64,000 nucleotides of DNA from assembly GCA_963978895.1 (NCBI GenBank), contig OZ022238.1:3637661-3701660 (forward strand), read 5' to 3'. The translations under genes were made by a program, and so were the position numbers. This document shows, in pieces, positions 32,105 to 43,984 of the stretch. The stretch is from Erpobdella octoculata. Its lineage: Eukaryota > Annelida > Clitellata > Hirudinida > Erpobdellidae. Numbering within the stretch: the first letter of the stretch is position 1; each line of letters begins with the position of its first letter. Below the pieces are notes generated by a model. It did not search any database and was not told the DNA's origin. It saw only the letters and a list, made by a program, of their open reading frames with translations.

Positions 32105-32206
32105 TATGTATGTATGTATGTATGTATGTATGTATGTATGTATGTATGTATGTATGTATGTATGTATGTATGTATGTATGTATGTATGTATGTATGTATG
32201 TATGTA
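32105..32206. repeat. (ATGT)n microsatellite
   Basis: About 100 bp of ATGT units immediately before repeat R1 copy 2, as in copy 1. Confidence 0.97.
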
Positions 32207-33482
32207 TTGTTGCAACAAGGGCATTGAGGCAAACTTATTGATTGGTACTTCTATGGCTCATAATGGATTCCAAATTCCAGTAAGCGGAAATGAAACATAC
32301 GCTCTCATTGTTATTGTTTTTACACGTGATTCAAACAAACTGAAAAAAAAAACAGTTTTATTCATTACTGATGAAACATCAGTGCTTTTGAATCACTTTC
32401 TGCGCAATTTTGACTAGCTGCTCAGAAAAGTTCCACCATTTCAAGGAAATTATTGATTTTGGATAAGGATTATGTCAGACTTTTAATCAGTTTCATCTAG
32501 AGGTTTCAGGAAGAGTAATGTTTTAACACATGCTTCAAAATATTTCAAATTCACTAAAACAAGTTGATCGTTATTTCCAGTGATGGGCACCAACTACTTC
32601 AATTGTAGTTACAACTACATGCTAACTACCTCATGACAGAAGTAGTTATAACTACATGTTAACTACTTTAGAAGAGAGGTAGTTATAACTAGTTTGTTAA
32701 CTACTACTAAAATAGTTAACTACTTTCCAACTACTTTTTAACTACTCATATATTTATAAAACATGTACTGTAAGATATAAAAACACAACAACAAAAAATA
32801 AATTTGCATTTAATAATTTTTTTTTAAAGAATAATAATGATTGTTAACTAAATATAATAAAAACAAAGTATTTTTAAGCAAATATAATAAAAACAAAGTA
32901 TTTTTAAGTAAATTTTAGAAAAACAAAGTGTTTATTGATACATAAAGGTTGAATGACAAAGTTCAAAATTTGTTAAAACTGGAACGGCTTTTCAGAAAAA
33001 CCATACGGTCAAATAAAGTGTCACTCATTTTGCACTTTCGAGGTGTCAAAATCATACCAGCCATGCTTGGAAAATAGAATTGGCTTTTATGAAAGATCAT
33101 TCTACAAATGTATAATCCTTCAGTGATTGAACATTCGATGCTTTAGATTATATTTTTAAATTATCTGGCTTTTTAATAATTTTGTTACAGCGCTAAGTCA
33201 AAGTAGTTAGACTAGTTATAACTACCAAACTAGATCATAAAAGTAGTTATAACTACATGGCAACTACTCAAAAACAAAAGTAGTTATAACTACCATGTAA
33301 ATACTATAAATGTAGTTATAACTACAGTAGTTACAACTACAGTAGTTAAAGTGCCCATCACTGGTTATTTCAGACTTGGAGTTTAAAACTGAGTATATGT
33401 TTTTAAATCCCTTATATTAACTTAACCACCGATTTTGTTGGCTTGCTTGCTTGCTGGAGTGTTTGCAAACCTCGAAAGTAGA
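32207..33482 (+). repeat. Dispersed repeat R1, copy 2 (interrupted by hAT MITE)
   Basis: Homologous to 24208-24722 across 32207-32577 and 33364-33482. The intervening 786 bp are the hAT MITE. Confidence 0.75.
32578..33363. mobile_element. hAT MITE with perfect 8-bp target duplication
   Basis: Ends CAGTGATGGGCACC... and ...GTGCCCATCACTG are inverted repeats. GTTATTTC occurs directly on both sides (32570-32577 and 33364-33371), the 8-bp duplication expected of hAT elements. Subterminal regions carry many copies of AGTAGTTATAACTAC-type palindromes, likely transposase binding repeats. No transposase coding: non-autonomous. The homologous repeat at 24208 preserves the empty site. Confidence 0.93.
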
Positions 33483-34817
33483 AATTAACTAATTGCCTGT
33501 TATTCAATTGAGCTGAAATTTAAAATATAGGCTCATTTTTCATGATATTGCATTCTATAAAACATTAAATATTTTATTATAAATAATTTTCTATGTTTTA
33601 AAACAAAAACAAGTCTAATCTAATAAATAATTGTTTACTGTTATAAATTCCGAAAAATGTCATTAAAAAAGGTTTTTTTACAATAAATGAAAAGCCGGCA
33701 AATTCAGAAATATAAAGGTCTTGTTAAAAAACCTGGTTTCTTTGTAATACTGTATCTTATTCCTATATTCTCAATGTTGAAACTATATGTCTTTTTACCA
33801 TTTTGTTTTACAATACTTAAGGCATGTTTGATAAAGTTCAACTTTTGAGAAACCTGAAGAGTGGCCTCGAAGTTTAACTATTTACTAATGCCACTTAAAC
33901 ATTGTTTAATATTCATTTCATTTCATTTCATTGAGTCGAGAATATAGATGATCACAAAATCACAGATTACAGATCACAGATCTAGGAGACCCGTTTAAGC
34001 ACTAGAGTAATTTTATGTTTCAAAAAAACTTCCAAAAAATAAACTTGTATTCCTATAAAGCTCAACTATACAGCTCAATGGCCTAACGAGGATTTTGGCC
34101 ACTCGGAACAAGCAGGCCCAGCCTGCGCCCAATTGAGATGTTTACAGTTTACATTTTTCTTTTAAAAAAAGATCAATGATCGGAGTAGGGAGGGTTGAAA
34201 CCTGGTGAACTTTTCTTTTAAAAATAATAATGATTTATGGGGTTAAAATGTTATGAACTTTTCCTATACAAAACGTTGGTGACCGGGAGAATGGGTAGGC
34301 GCTAACTAATTTTGTGACTATGAAAGGGCTAGGGTAAAACAATGTTTTTTAGGCTATGATTTTTTGAAATATAGTAACCCAAAAATGTTTTTGTCATGCG
34401 GGGGATTCCGCCCTTCTATGCTACTGTGCAGAAAAATTGTATGTTCTTGCAAAAACCTTTTAATTAGATTACCTGGCTATAGAGAGAAAAATAAAGCAAT
34501 TATTCTAAGCACACCAAAATCGCAAGTCAAAGTCGACCAACGAATTTTAAATTTGTCTTGCGACATATGATTTGAGTGATTAATTTCCCACATAATGGTT
34601 ATTGATTGCATCCTACTAGTGTGTCCTTTAAAAACTGCAAATGTTGATTGGTCATTTTCCTTCATCAGCAAAAATTGCAACAAAGTCCAACAACGATTAA
34701 CAGTTATTAATAAAAGGTCCAGTAACTTTTAATGATAAACAGCTAGATACTGTTGTTAGTATAATAATGTAACTATGGTGTATGCAGTTACGGTTAAAAG
34801 TCCACAATAAGAAAATC
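33483..34817. other. Repeat-rich spacer, no gene recognised
   Basis: AT-rich, with a short (CATTT)n run near 33913-33934 and a GC-richer patch near 34090-34200. Open frames near 34364-34683 overlap on both strands and show no family resemblance. Confidence 0.4.
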
Positions 34818-35172
34818 TATTTTTTTATAATAGTTTATAACCTTTACACCAAGTGTTTTAAGACTTAAAAGGCTGTGTGTAAGAATCACCTAAGTACTTC
34901 CAGTCGTGGATCATAATTTGATCTTTTTAACTTTTCCCTGCTCTTTTCTCCAGGCTTGGGACTGGCTTGGAAAAGCAAGGCGGAGTTGTTACAAATCTTT
35001 TTTTTATAATAGTTTATAGTCCTTTACGCCAGGTGTTTTAAGACTCTAATGGCTGTATGTAGAAAGCACTTAAGTACTTCCTGTCGTGGATCAGAATTTG
35101 ATCCTTTTTACTTTTCCCTCCTCCTTTCTCCAGGCTTGGGACTGGCTCGCAATTAGCGAGGCGGAGTTTAAG
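34818..35172 (-). repeat. Dispersed repeat R3, two copies in tandem
   Basis: Two inverted-orientation copies of R3 (34818-34988 and 34998-35172) lie head-to-tail, each ending in CAGGCTTGGGACTGGCT... and GGCGGAGTT. They differ at many sites, so the pair is not a very recent duplication. Confidence 0.75.
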
Positions 35173-35718
35173 AAAATCTACAAATTCTCTGCTTCTTATT
35201 ATTCCAGCAAAGGCTTCATTTCATAACAACTAACATAGATATACAAATGATTTTTTTAAAATTGTGCATGAAAAAATATCATTCTCTATTCGGTTACCCT
35301 CTAGTTTGATTTTGGGCAGTGACAGAAACATATATGCAAAATTGTAGGCTTATTTAATGAGTTTTAGTTATAGCTCAAGACATGCAAACTTTTAATAAAA
35401 GAGAAAAACCAAAAATCCTTTTATTCAAATCACATTTATTGGTAATTAAGAAAAACTTGTAATTTTTTAAAAATAATAATATTTTTTAACATATTTAAAT
35501 TTTGTCCAATTTGTTTGAAAATTTAATAAGATTGAATGACGGGAAGTAAAACGCGGTGAAGTTGGTATAAAAAATTTGTATACAAAATTTAAAAACATTA
35601 AACTTTAAATATTTTGTTATAAAGAAAATTTAAAAAAAAACTATCAGAGAAAAAGAGCAAAAACGTCTGCAAGAATAACAAGCATTAAATTAGTTATTAA
35701 TAAAAATTGTAAAACAGA
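35173..35718 (-). other. 3' flank of the 35719 channel gene
   Basis: From about 35312 this matches 26690-27173, the flank of the truncated paralogue (duplication unit C). No other feature seen. Confidence 0.6.
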
Positions 35719-37293
35719 TCAAGCAGGTAACTTTTTAACAAACGAAAACTTTGAACAAAGTATATATTCTTTTACTATTTCAATCAATTTAAAAAAAAAC
35801 TCAATTACTTCAACAAATGTCATGATGGTAACTCCTAACCACAAACTCAGACTCCCACCGACACTGCTAAGCATGAATTCCCAACTGTAAACAGGAGAAT
35901 CAGTAACTGAAGAAGGTTTATCAGATGTGAAAGTTAACTTGACTTGCAAGAAATTTGATCTGATTTTATCGTTATTTTTGAAAAATTCATTGAACTTTTT
36001 GGGTGTCACGTTTTTATGAATGATGTTATTATCAATTATGTCATAGTAATCTTTGAAATAGTTGTAAGTGTTGCCATCTCTAGTAAAGTTATAAATGTAC
36101 TTGAAAAAAAATTGTTGCTGAAAAGAAATTTTTGGCCAACCAGACACAGTTTGAATGGTTTTTTCATAAAAACTTTCAACGCAGGGTGTTTTACAATTGT
36201 GCATGCATTCACTGTAGGACATATTCAGAGCAGCCCAATAGCACAAAATTTGTCCAACTGCTTTCTTTATTTTTTTTGTAGTTGTTTCTACATCAAAAAA
36301 ATCTTTAGATGTCAAAGTAGTGTTTCCACACGTCTCTTCATTATAGAACATAGGAGGAAGAAACGTATATCCTGAAACACACTGACATGTTTTTAAAAGA
36401 TTTTCTTGTATACATTTGGATTTGCAAAATTGATTGTCATAAAGAACCTCTGAAGACTCGTCTAGGTATTTCTTACTTTCACAACCTTCAGTATTGTAGG
36501 GTTTGTCTAAAACCGTTTTAACTTTCATAGAGATTTGAACCATTGAATCAGTTCCTGGACTAAGGTTAAATCCATTTGACATCTCACTTATAACTCCTGG
36601 GGCAGTTAACAGTATTTTAACTCCATCTGCATCCATATTTGAATATCTAAAGTCAAAAATGTCTTGAACGTCATAGGTTGTATTAGTAAATAATATCATT
36701 TTAATTGATTTTATAGAATTATTGCATACTTTTGGAATCTGATATGAATAACAACCGTAAAATTGTGGATCAAGAACCTCACGTATTTGAAAAGCACAAT
36801 TTTCATTAAAAACAGGCTGGTCAGCAACGTCTGTCAATAAAGAGTCAACTAAAAGAGGAATATGTTCATCAGAGTTTATTTTATACTTTGGAAGGGAATA
36901 AAAATAACTTCCATAAATAAGCAATATAAGTTCCAAATCAGAGAGTGTTTTATTCATGAAAGTCGTGAAAATAGCGGTTGTTTTTTCTGTAAATTCATCA
37001 AGTGTTAAAAATGTTTTGTCATCAATTTGAGCTAATTTTGTTTTTAAGCTGCATATTGTGACAACCGGAAACACATTTGGAAGGAGTAATTCTCCATTGG
37101 CTGTTTTATGAGGGTATAAGCTGTAATTAAAAAACAGAGTAACAAGTTGCCAAACAAGAACTCCTGTACTTCCAAGAACAGCACACAACCACATGATCTT
37201 GAAAAAAAGATTTCTAGATTTAACGATTTTTGAAACGCCACGCACTGAAACATTCTCACTAAACTTAACAAATTCTTTTTCAACGCGATACAT
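35719..37293 (-). CDS. DEG/ENaC-family cation channel subunit, 524 aa
   Basis: Intact, intronless channel gene. Seen: FSENVSVRGVSKI (R18, G19), TM1 about 33-56 (GSTGVLVWQL), NVFPVVTICSLKTK, DADGVKI, GTDSMVQ, LDKPYNTEGCE, CGNTTLTS, PCVESFYEKTIQT and GWPKIS. TM2 begins YSWEFMLSSVGGSLSLWL with filter GVT (487-489) and the tail ends FSFVKKLPA. Its 3' third is nearly identical to the fragment at 27174, and the end FNEFFKNNDKIRSNFLQVKL is shared with the 29136 protein, so these copies form one recent subclade. It has the clearest TATA box of the array (37379-37388). By family an Na+-permeable plasma-membrane channel; stimulus unknown. Confidence 0.94.
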   Translation of the reverse strand: MYRVEKEFVKFSENVSVRGVSKIVKSRNLFFKIMWLCAVLGSTGVLVWQLVTLFFNYSLYPHKTANGELLLPNVFPVVTICSLKTKLAQIDDKTFLTLDEFTEKTTAIFTTFMNKTLSDLELILLIYGSYFYSLPKYKINSDEHIPLLVDSLLTDVADQPVFNENCAFQIREVLDPQFYGCYSYQIPKVCNNSIKSIKMILFTNTTYDVQDIFDFRYSNMDADGVKILLTAPGVISEMSNGFNLSPGTDSMVQISMKVKTVLDKPYNTEGCESKKYLDESSEVLYDNQFCKSKCIQENLLKTCQCVSGYTFLPPMFYNEETCGNTTLTSKDFFDVETTTKKIKKAVGQILCYWAALNMSYSECMHNCKTPCVESFYEKTIQTVSGWPKISFQQQFFFKYIYNFTRDGNTYNYFKDYYDIIDNNIIHKNVTPKKFNEFFKNNDKIRSNFLQVKLTFTSDKPSSVTDSPVYSWEFMLSSVGGSLSLWLGVTIMTFVEVIEFFFKLIEIVKEYILCSKFSFVKKLPA

Positions 37294-37340
37294 TAGGAGA
37301 ATAATAGCCGAGCAGTTTCGATACTTCGGAATTTTTCAGT

Positions 37341-37376
37341 CACAAAAACCTGACGCAGGACAAGAAAAATTATTCA
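37341..37376 (-). promoter_or_regulatory. Conserved upstream block of channel genes
   Basis: Minus strand: GAATAATTTTTCTTGTCCTG followed by CGTCAGGTTTTTG, aligned with the blocks at 20931 and 30772. It sits directly downstream of the TATA box, so it probably covers the transcription start and leader. Confidence 0.45.
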
Positions 37377-37378
37377 CT

Positions 37379-37388
37379 CTTTATATAT
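37379..37388 (-). promoter_or_regulatory. TATA box of the 35719 channel gene
   Basis: On the minus strand GCATATATAAAGAG, about 90 bp upstream of the ATG. Strong consensus match with suitable spacing. Confidence 0.6.
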
Positions 37389-38520
37389 GCGGAAACGAAT
37401 AGTTCTCTGCCAGTCAGGGCTAAGAACGTAACAGGATGTGATAAGCGATTAACAAAAAGCGAAGACATTGCAGTGTTGCCCGGTTGATTACATATTAGCA
37501 TGTAACAAGATAAAAGATCAAACTAGTGAAAAGAGCAAAAAAACTTAGAAATTTAAGCAATTCTGAAAGCCACTAAGACATCACTAAAAAGCAATGAACA
37601 CTGCAAAAGCAGAAAAGATGACAAGAATTGTTGCAATACAATTTTACTTTAATCAACTTTTTTTTTAATTTTAACGAGGCACAATTTTTAGGCCACAAAG
37701 AGATGCCTTTTTCAACCTCTGCGGAATTCATCAACAGTTGCTTAGCTGTTGATGGTTGCTAGAAGCTGATTCCAACGGCAAATATACGGTCATTTTAGTA
37801 CGAGTCCTTGGTCAATAAAGTTAAACCAGAGAGGAGTATCTTAGTTAGACACCCTTACCACTGCGAAAGACAGATACTTTATTACAAATTCATTTAATAA
37901 TTTATTGACCAGTAAGGCTAAATTAAACTAAGTCCGTTTATATAATTGCAAAACTTGCAACCAGTGTAGATCAGCAAAAGGTGGACTGACGGGGTCGGTT
38001 TTAGAAGAAAATAAGAAAACCGTAAAGAAAAACTTCATTTTTTAAAATCTTTTATAGTTTTGTAATTTGGCAACAAAAAATGTTTTGCAAATTATTTTTT
38101 GGTAATAGAATTTGAAGTACGTAGAAACATATAAACCCACCAAATTTCGACTTGATTTGATAACGAGAAGTTGTTTTGTTTTGTTTTTTTTTGAGTGTTA
38201 ATAGGGTCCCGACGTATGGCTCAAGCAGGCAAGCAAGCGATGAATTAAACACGGTGAAGTTAATACGAAAGATTTGAAGAAAAACAAATAAAAAAATGAA
38301 TAAATAACGGGAAAAAAAAACAAAACAACGGACATCAACCGGGAAAACGAGAGATAGAAAACAAAAAAAAGATAAAGAGATAAAAACAGCCAGAATAACA
38401 TAAATAATATAGAAAAAAAATGAGGAAGCAAAGAAGAAAAATAAGAAATAAAAAAAAGCTGAATGTTTAGCTCTCATTATTTTACAAATTTATACGTATG
38501 AATGTTTGCTTATATAAATA
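37389..38520. other. Spacer, no gene recognised
   Basis: AT-rich. Around 38200-38275 it carries GGCTCAAGCAGGCAAGCAAG and ACACGGTGAAGTTAATA, a repeat end also seen at 26997-27040. A purine-rich tract (38280-38460) produces antisense Phe-rich open frames that are compositional artefacts. Confidence 0.45.
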
Positions 38521-38524
38521 AACA

Positions 38525-38690
38525 ACTGCGCCTTGCTTTTGCAAGCCAGTCCAAAGCCTGGAGAAAGGAGGAGGGACAAGTTAAAAGGATCAAATTATGA
38601 TCCACGACAGGAAGTACTTAGGTGCTTCTTACATACAGTCATTTCAGTCTTAAAACATCTTGTGTAAAAGACTATAAACTATTATAAACA
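38525..38690 (+). repeat. Dispersed repeat R3, copy 4
   Basis: Matches the R3 unit: GCAAGCCAGTCCAAAGCCTG, ACGACAGGAAGTACTTAGGT, then AAAAGACTATAAACTATTAT. Confidence 0.7.
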
Positions 38691-39824
38691 AGATATATAT
38701 CCAAAAAATGTCGTTCTAAAAGATAATTTGCTATAAATGAAAATGAAATATAAGGGATGTGTGAAAAAACCTCGTTTTTTACGGCTTAATATTGTCATTT
38801 TCCATTAATTGTTTTAAAGGCTGCACTATTACGTTATATTTTTTCTTAAGAAAATTTGATAAATCTTTAATAAATTGTCAGGTATTAACGAATTTTCATA
38901 AAACTAAATTTTGCTATGTTTCCCACCTGATTAGAAAATTTTACTTGCTTCTAAGTAGGTAGCCATTACCCGGGTCTAAAATGGTGTGAACCAATCAGTG
39001 ATGGATTTTAACTACATTAAAATTTGTTAACTACTTTATTCAACTACTCATACAATATTTAACTTTTACTATATTTAACTAATAATAAAAAAGTAGTTAG
39101 TAACTATTTCCTAACTACTTTTAGAAGCAGTAGTTATTAACTACCTCTTAACTACTGCCTAGTAGTTAACTACTTTTTATCAATAACCAAAAAAAAACCT
39201 TTTAATATTTGCTATTAAATGCAAGTTAAATGAACCTGATTTCTCAAGCTTTTGGTTCATCTCTTTTATGTATGCAAACAATTTTTCTTTAATCAAATAT
39301 TTTTTGTTCATCGTTCTAAAAAAATTCAATTTGAATAAGGGAATTATCGTTGTTACCCATTAGCAATGGCGTCGCCACATGGGAGCACTTGGAGCACGTG
39401 CTCCCCCTGAAAAATTAAATTGTCGTAATTTCGAAGCTGATTAATTGCTTCTGCGGTCCTGCGGAGTCCGCAGTGCGGACAACGCGGTAAATATATAAAG
39501 GATAGCGTCTTTTTTATAGTACTTACGTAGTTACGTTGTTTTCAAGTAAATACTACAGAAAACATTGCGACAGCAAATTTCCCAAATATCTTGAATTTAT
39601 TTATACCGTTTCGTAATGCCGTGCGTAATGCTGACTCACACTGGCCAGCCCATAGACTTAGGATATATATACCTAGACTGGCAAGTCCCTATATAACTCT
39701 ATAGTTGGGACCGTGTCCAGCACGGCAAAGTCACCCCTCTCACGTGATCACTGTAAATAAGCAAATATAAACAAACTTGCCGGCAAGTTATCGACGTTAT
39801 AACTATTACCCTGGCAGTAGGCGC

Positions 39825-40019
39825 TGGTGGTCATGTGGTAAAGCGTTCGCCTGTTGGCCTAAAGGTCGGCGGTTCGAATCTCACCGCGTCTTCAGCGTCC
39901 GCAGGGGGTGTGGGGAGGCACGCACCATAAACAACTGCCTCTAAATGTTGTAGTGGTTCTCACACAGGCTTCAGCCTTCTGAACCACTCTAAACCATGTT
40001 ACTTTACTTTACTTTACTT
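39825..40019 (+). mobile_element. tRNA-derived SINE
   Basis: 195-bp element with RNA polymerase III promoter: A box TGGTCATGTGG (39828-39838) and B box GGTTCGAATCT (39871-39881). The body ends in a 37-nt hairpin (39952-39988) and an (ACTTT)n tail. It is bounded by a direct repeat AGTAGGCGC (39816-39824 and 40020-40028), its target duplication. The head resembles a tRNA, but lacks a clean acceptor stem and continues into non-tRNA sequence, so it is not a functional tRNA gene. The 3' hairpin is built like that of the LINE at 12035, the likely mobilising partner type. Confidence 0.92.
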
Positions 40020-40117
40020 AGTAGGCGCCGGGCAATAAGCGATAAAATTGCTGTTGTCTAGGCGGTTTTGCCAAAACAATTGACATTTCGATCAATTAAT
40101 AAAGATGTACTTATTTT

Positions 40118-40160
40118 TTAAAGGGTTTGGGTTATGGCTAGGGTTGGGGTTAGGGTTTAA
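40118..40160 (+). repeat. Short telomere-like tract
   Basis: GGGTTTGGGTTATGGCTAGG and GTTGGGGTTAGGGTTT are degenerate TTAGGG-like units inside the nested hAT element. Too short and impure to be a former chromosome end. Confidence 0.5.
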
Positions 40161-41411
40161 TTTTAGGTAGACGCACGGCGGGACTGCCGGTACAGACGGT
40201 ACAGTAGCAATTTTACCGATTGCAACCACGGCAAACCGCCGGGGCAATAGCAGCTACCGTTATCGATCGCCGAGATTTTATTTTAGGCAATTTTATTTTT
40301 AGCAGAAAGAATCCTGCTCTTAACCTTAAGTGCGATTTTTTTATAGATTTTCTGCAAGTTTGAAATAGTATATATATGTGAGATGGAGAATTTTGAGACA
40401 TGCAGCCAAACTCAACGCTGAGGCACTGTTAAAAAATGTATTGTCTTTAAAAAAAAAAAATTTTTGACTGGAGAAAATAGAACAATAAAACAAGAAGCGC
40501 GTTTATATACCCAGTTTTATTTATAGACTTATATTAGACGGACCGCTATCACGTGGTTCTTCAATTTGTCTCGCTTTTTATTGCGTGCTTTGCCAATCTA
40601 GTTATATATATATCCTATATCTATGGGCCAGCCTGCAGCTGCATGGACATTTTACAAATTTTACTTACTTGTAATAAATTACGACGTCAATTACAACGTC
40701 ATAGTTTGTTTACAGTAAACAAAACTTTTGATTCAAATTAGCTTAAAGACTTTATTTCGAGTTTCGATAATTTAAACGTCAAAGGTGATTGAACAACATT
40801 CTATTTTGAACACTTGCTGCAACATGAGTTTGTTGAAGTTCGGATTTACAAAAAAAACTGTTGACTGTAATACCGATGGCAGTCGTGATATGGCATTAAT
40901 TCAAAACACTGTGAACACTTCAAAACATATATTCTACTGTATCACTGTGTAAATCAATTAATCACAGAAATTCTAAATAATTTTGTAACCGATTACACGG
41001 GTATTGTCTAAAATTTTCCCGAAATCTGGTACATTGATTGCTTATTTTTAATTTGCTACATTGCTGCTCCCCCTGGATTAAAAAGCTGGCGACGCCACTG
41101 CCCATTAGATCTTCATTATTTTCATACATATCATATACAGGCTCATCCACTTCAGTTTCATCATCTACCTATAGACATTTTTTCAACCACCAAAAAAAGT
41201 AAAGTAGTTAAAAAATAGTTAACTACTGTAGTTAATAACTATTTTCTATTTTTAAAAATAGTCTACTGTAATTAATCACTATTTTTAAAAATAGTTAACC
41301 ACTAGTTGTTAATTGGTTTAACAAAAAGTAGTTATTAACCATTTCATAACTACTGTAGAATAGTTAAAAACTAGTAGTTAACTATTTATAGTTAGTAACT
41401 ACCCATCACTG

Positions 41412-43984
41412 GTACCAATAATTAAAAAAAAACTTAAATTTTACGAAACAGTGTTATATTTATGATAAGACAACTTTAGGACGGCCTTGGATGGAGTGAA
41501 AGCTGGATTACGACTTACTAAGCGTTATGTATAAACTGCAACGTTTTCCTTAGCTGTCTCATAAAATGTAAAAAAATGTTAGGCTGCAATTAATCATACC
41601 CCAAAGTCAATTCGGCGTTTATTTCATGAAATGTTGAAGACAATTGTCAAGCAACATCGCGATCATGGTTGAATTATTAATAATTCTGAACTTTAAAAAA
41701 AAACTATGTAATCTAGTAAATAAAACATACAGAATTTAAAATTGTTTTTGACTTAAATTAATTTAATTTTAAATAAGAATAGAAATAATATAACGGGACA
41801 AATTAACATTATTGACTGCATGTTATTAACAACATATGATCATTTTTGTTTAGTTTTCTTTTTTCTCGGAATATGGTTTTAGTTACCATGGCCACCACCG
41901 TGGCTATGCTCCTGAGTCAATTGGAAAAAAATGTTTGTCAAAGTTGTTGATTGTTCTGTTTTCCTGTGTGCATGCCTAATGGATTATAAAACAATAACTA
42001 ATTGATGTAGTAGGATGGAAAAAAGATCGTGAAAGTGCTTTTTAATTCAAAAAGTTACTATTTTGAACACGACAATGAAAATACATGTATTTTGACTTTA
42101 TTTTTATTTTATTTTATTTCGAAGTGAAGTGTTAATCTAACAAAAAAAGCGTTTTAAAGTTTGCTTGTACAATATTGTTCAGTTTTATTAAGAAGAAATA
42201 AAATAAAATATATGAAAATAGCTGTGTCTGACTGTGTCTGGCTGTTCTGTAAATGGGCCCACAAGTAAAGGAAAAAACGAGTTTTTTATCACAACCTTTT
42301 ATTTCAAATACACTCGATTTAGAAATACGAAAGTTGTTCAAATTGAATTTTTTCAATTGAATCATGTATTGTCATCTAATATAAAGCTATGCTGAAAGTT
42401 TCAGCTTTCTAGCCAGTCAAAAAGCTGGTTAAATTTTACTTGCAAGATTTGTGTACAGAGAAAGCCACACACACAAACAAAGATTGTAACCTAAATAAAA
42501 GTTTGTAGAAAAGTTGGTGTGATTGAAGAAGTACGTTTTGTGCAGAAGCGTACAGGCAATGGGCACGTTTTACCGGCCGTTCTTTTAAAGGTGGCACCAA
42601 AATATTTAGAAGTGCCTAACGCTACCCTTTCTCCCGATCATCAGTTATTTTTGAAGACAAAATAAGTGAATAAGGTTTTGAAAGTATTTTTAAAAATCTA
42701 CCTAGGTTTGGCGTTAGTCTAACTTATTATAACAATTTTTTGACGTTGGGTCGGTTTTACAGGCACGAAATCCCAGGCCAATCTAGACCATGTGATTTTA
42801 CATGATTTTATTAGCTTTCATTTATTCGGATATATGCGGATGTCCGCGGTTATAATGATGACGAAAACTTTCAACGTCATCTACTTAGGTATATAATGTC
42901 CCATCCTCATTTACTCACTCACTCGCTGCCTCATTCAGGAACGCTGACACCTGGTTTGACAATTTAAAAAAGTCAACGTTCTTTAAGCCCATTCTTGTGC
43001 AAAAGCTCATTTTTATGCATTCATAAGGTTTTCAACGGTTTTCAACATCTAAAGCGTTTAAATAGAGCCCATCTTTTTCATAAGTCATCGCATTCACACG
43101 ATAAACCGGTTTGTAGTGTGTGGAAACTTACCTGTTGGTTATTGTGAAAACAATAGACAAGTTTGTATAAGTGAAAGTGAGTGTGCCTATATGTGCGTGG
43201 AAGTTTGCCTGTTGATTAGAGAGCGTGGCTGTCATGACTTTTTTTAACAAAATTTCAGTTTTTAATTCAATTTAATTATACAAAAGTTTGAAATTTTTTA
43301 GTATTAAGTAGGCTCCCGTGCCTTTTTTGTTTTCAAGATCGACATCTGAGCCCATCTTTTTGCATCATAATGCATCTAAAATAGTTAATCAAGCCCATCT
43401 TGATAAAGTGAAGATAAACATGTGTTTGTATACAGTATATGCGTGTAGAACTTACCTGTTGGTTATTGTGAAAACAATTGTGTATATGTGTGTGAAAATT
43501 CACCTGATTATTGAGTAGAATTAAAAACACAGCGTGGGTGTTATTTGATTATTTTTTAATTATGTAGTCTAGATTTTCAAAAAAAGATAGGCGCTTACTC
43601 TGATCTTACTCTAGTGCCAAATACCTATAACATTCTTTGTTTTGGAATTTTCTTATACAAGTTTTTTTGTAGTTTCGAGATCCGCTACCAATCCTTTTCT
43701 CAATCCCATTGAAATGTTTATTGAAAATTGTCTCTTGATTGACTTGATTTTTAATCATTTCTTTGGCACTTATAAAACTTTTTCAGATCTTATTTCGGGT
43801 GGCAGAACATTCAGGGTCTCCTATCCCTATTACAGGCGGGCGCAGCTTTCATCAGCAAAAAAGGGGGTAAGGACAAAAATAAAAAACACCAGCATACACT
43901 TGGCTATTGAGAGAATAAGAATATATAATACTAGCAGGGTTACCCGGGGTTTTCAGAGGCTTTTCTCTTTTGCTCCCGTTTCTA
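41412..43984. other. Repeat-rich spacer, no gene recognised
   Basis: AT-rich. A block near 42460-42520 (ACAAAGATTGTAACCTAAAT) recurs at 53565-53605. A local duplication around 43110-43250 and 43430-43530 shares ACTTACCTGTTGGTTATTGT. At 43934 a GGGTTACCCGGGG motif resembles those at 1076 and 53155. No credible coding region. Confidence 0.45.

Larger units (their letters stand above)
39364..41100. mobile_element. Nested hAT element (CAGTGGCGTCGCCA ends)
   Basis: Left end CAATGGCGTCGCCA, right end TGGCGACGCCACTG, subterminal CTCCCCCTG at both ends. CCCATTAG occurs directly on both sides (39356-39363, 41101-41108), a perfect 8-bp target duplication. At 1.7 kb no transposase frame could be recognised. 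It hosts a SINE and a short telomere-like tract. Confidence 0.92.
38996..41411. mobile_element. hAT element split by a second hAT
   Basis: Ends CAGTGATGGATTTTAACTAC and GTAACTACCCATCACTG match the family of the MITE at 32578. Flanks GAACCAAT (38988-38995) and GTACCAAT (41412-41419) are a target duplication with one mismatch. Subterminal TAGTTAACTAC repeats flank a nested insertion at 39364-41100. Without the insert the element would be about 680 bp and non-autonomous. Confidence 0.87.

Noticed and set aside
38052..38477. Phe-rich minus-strand frames
   Set aside because: They come from a purine-rich tract on the plus strand; composition explains the open frame.
39825..39890. tRNA gene
   Set aside because: A and B boxes are present, but no clean acceptor stem closes the structure, and the sequence continues into a SINE body with hairpin, tail and target duplication.
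40118..40160. Interstitial telomere marking a chromosome fusion
   Set aside because: Only about 40 bp of degenerate units, inside a hAT element with intact target duplication.
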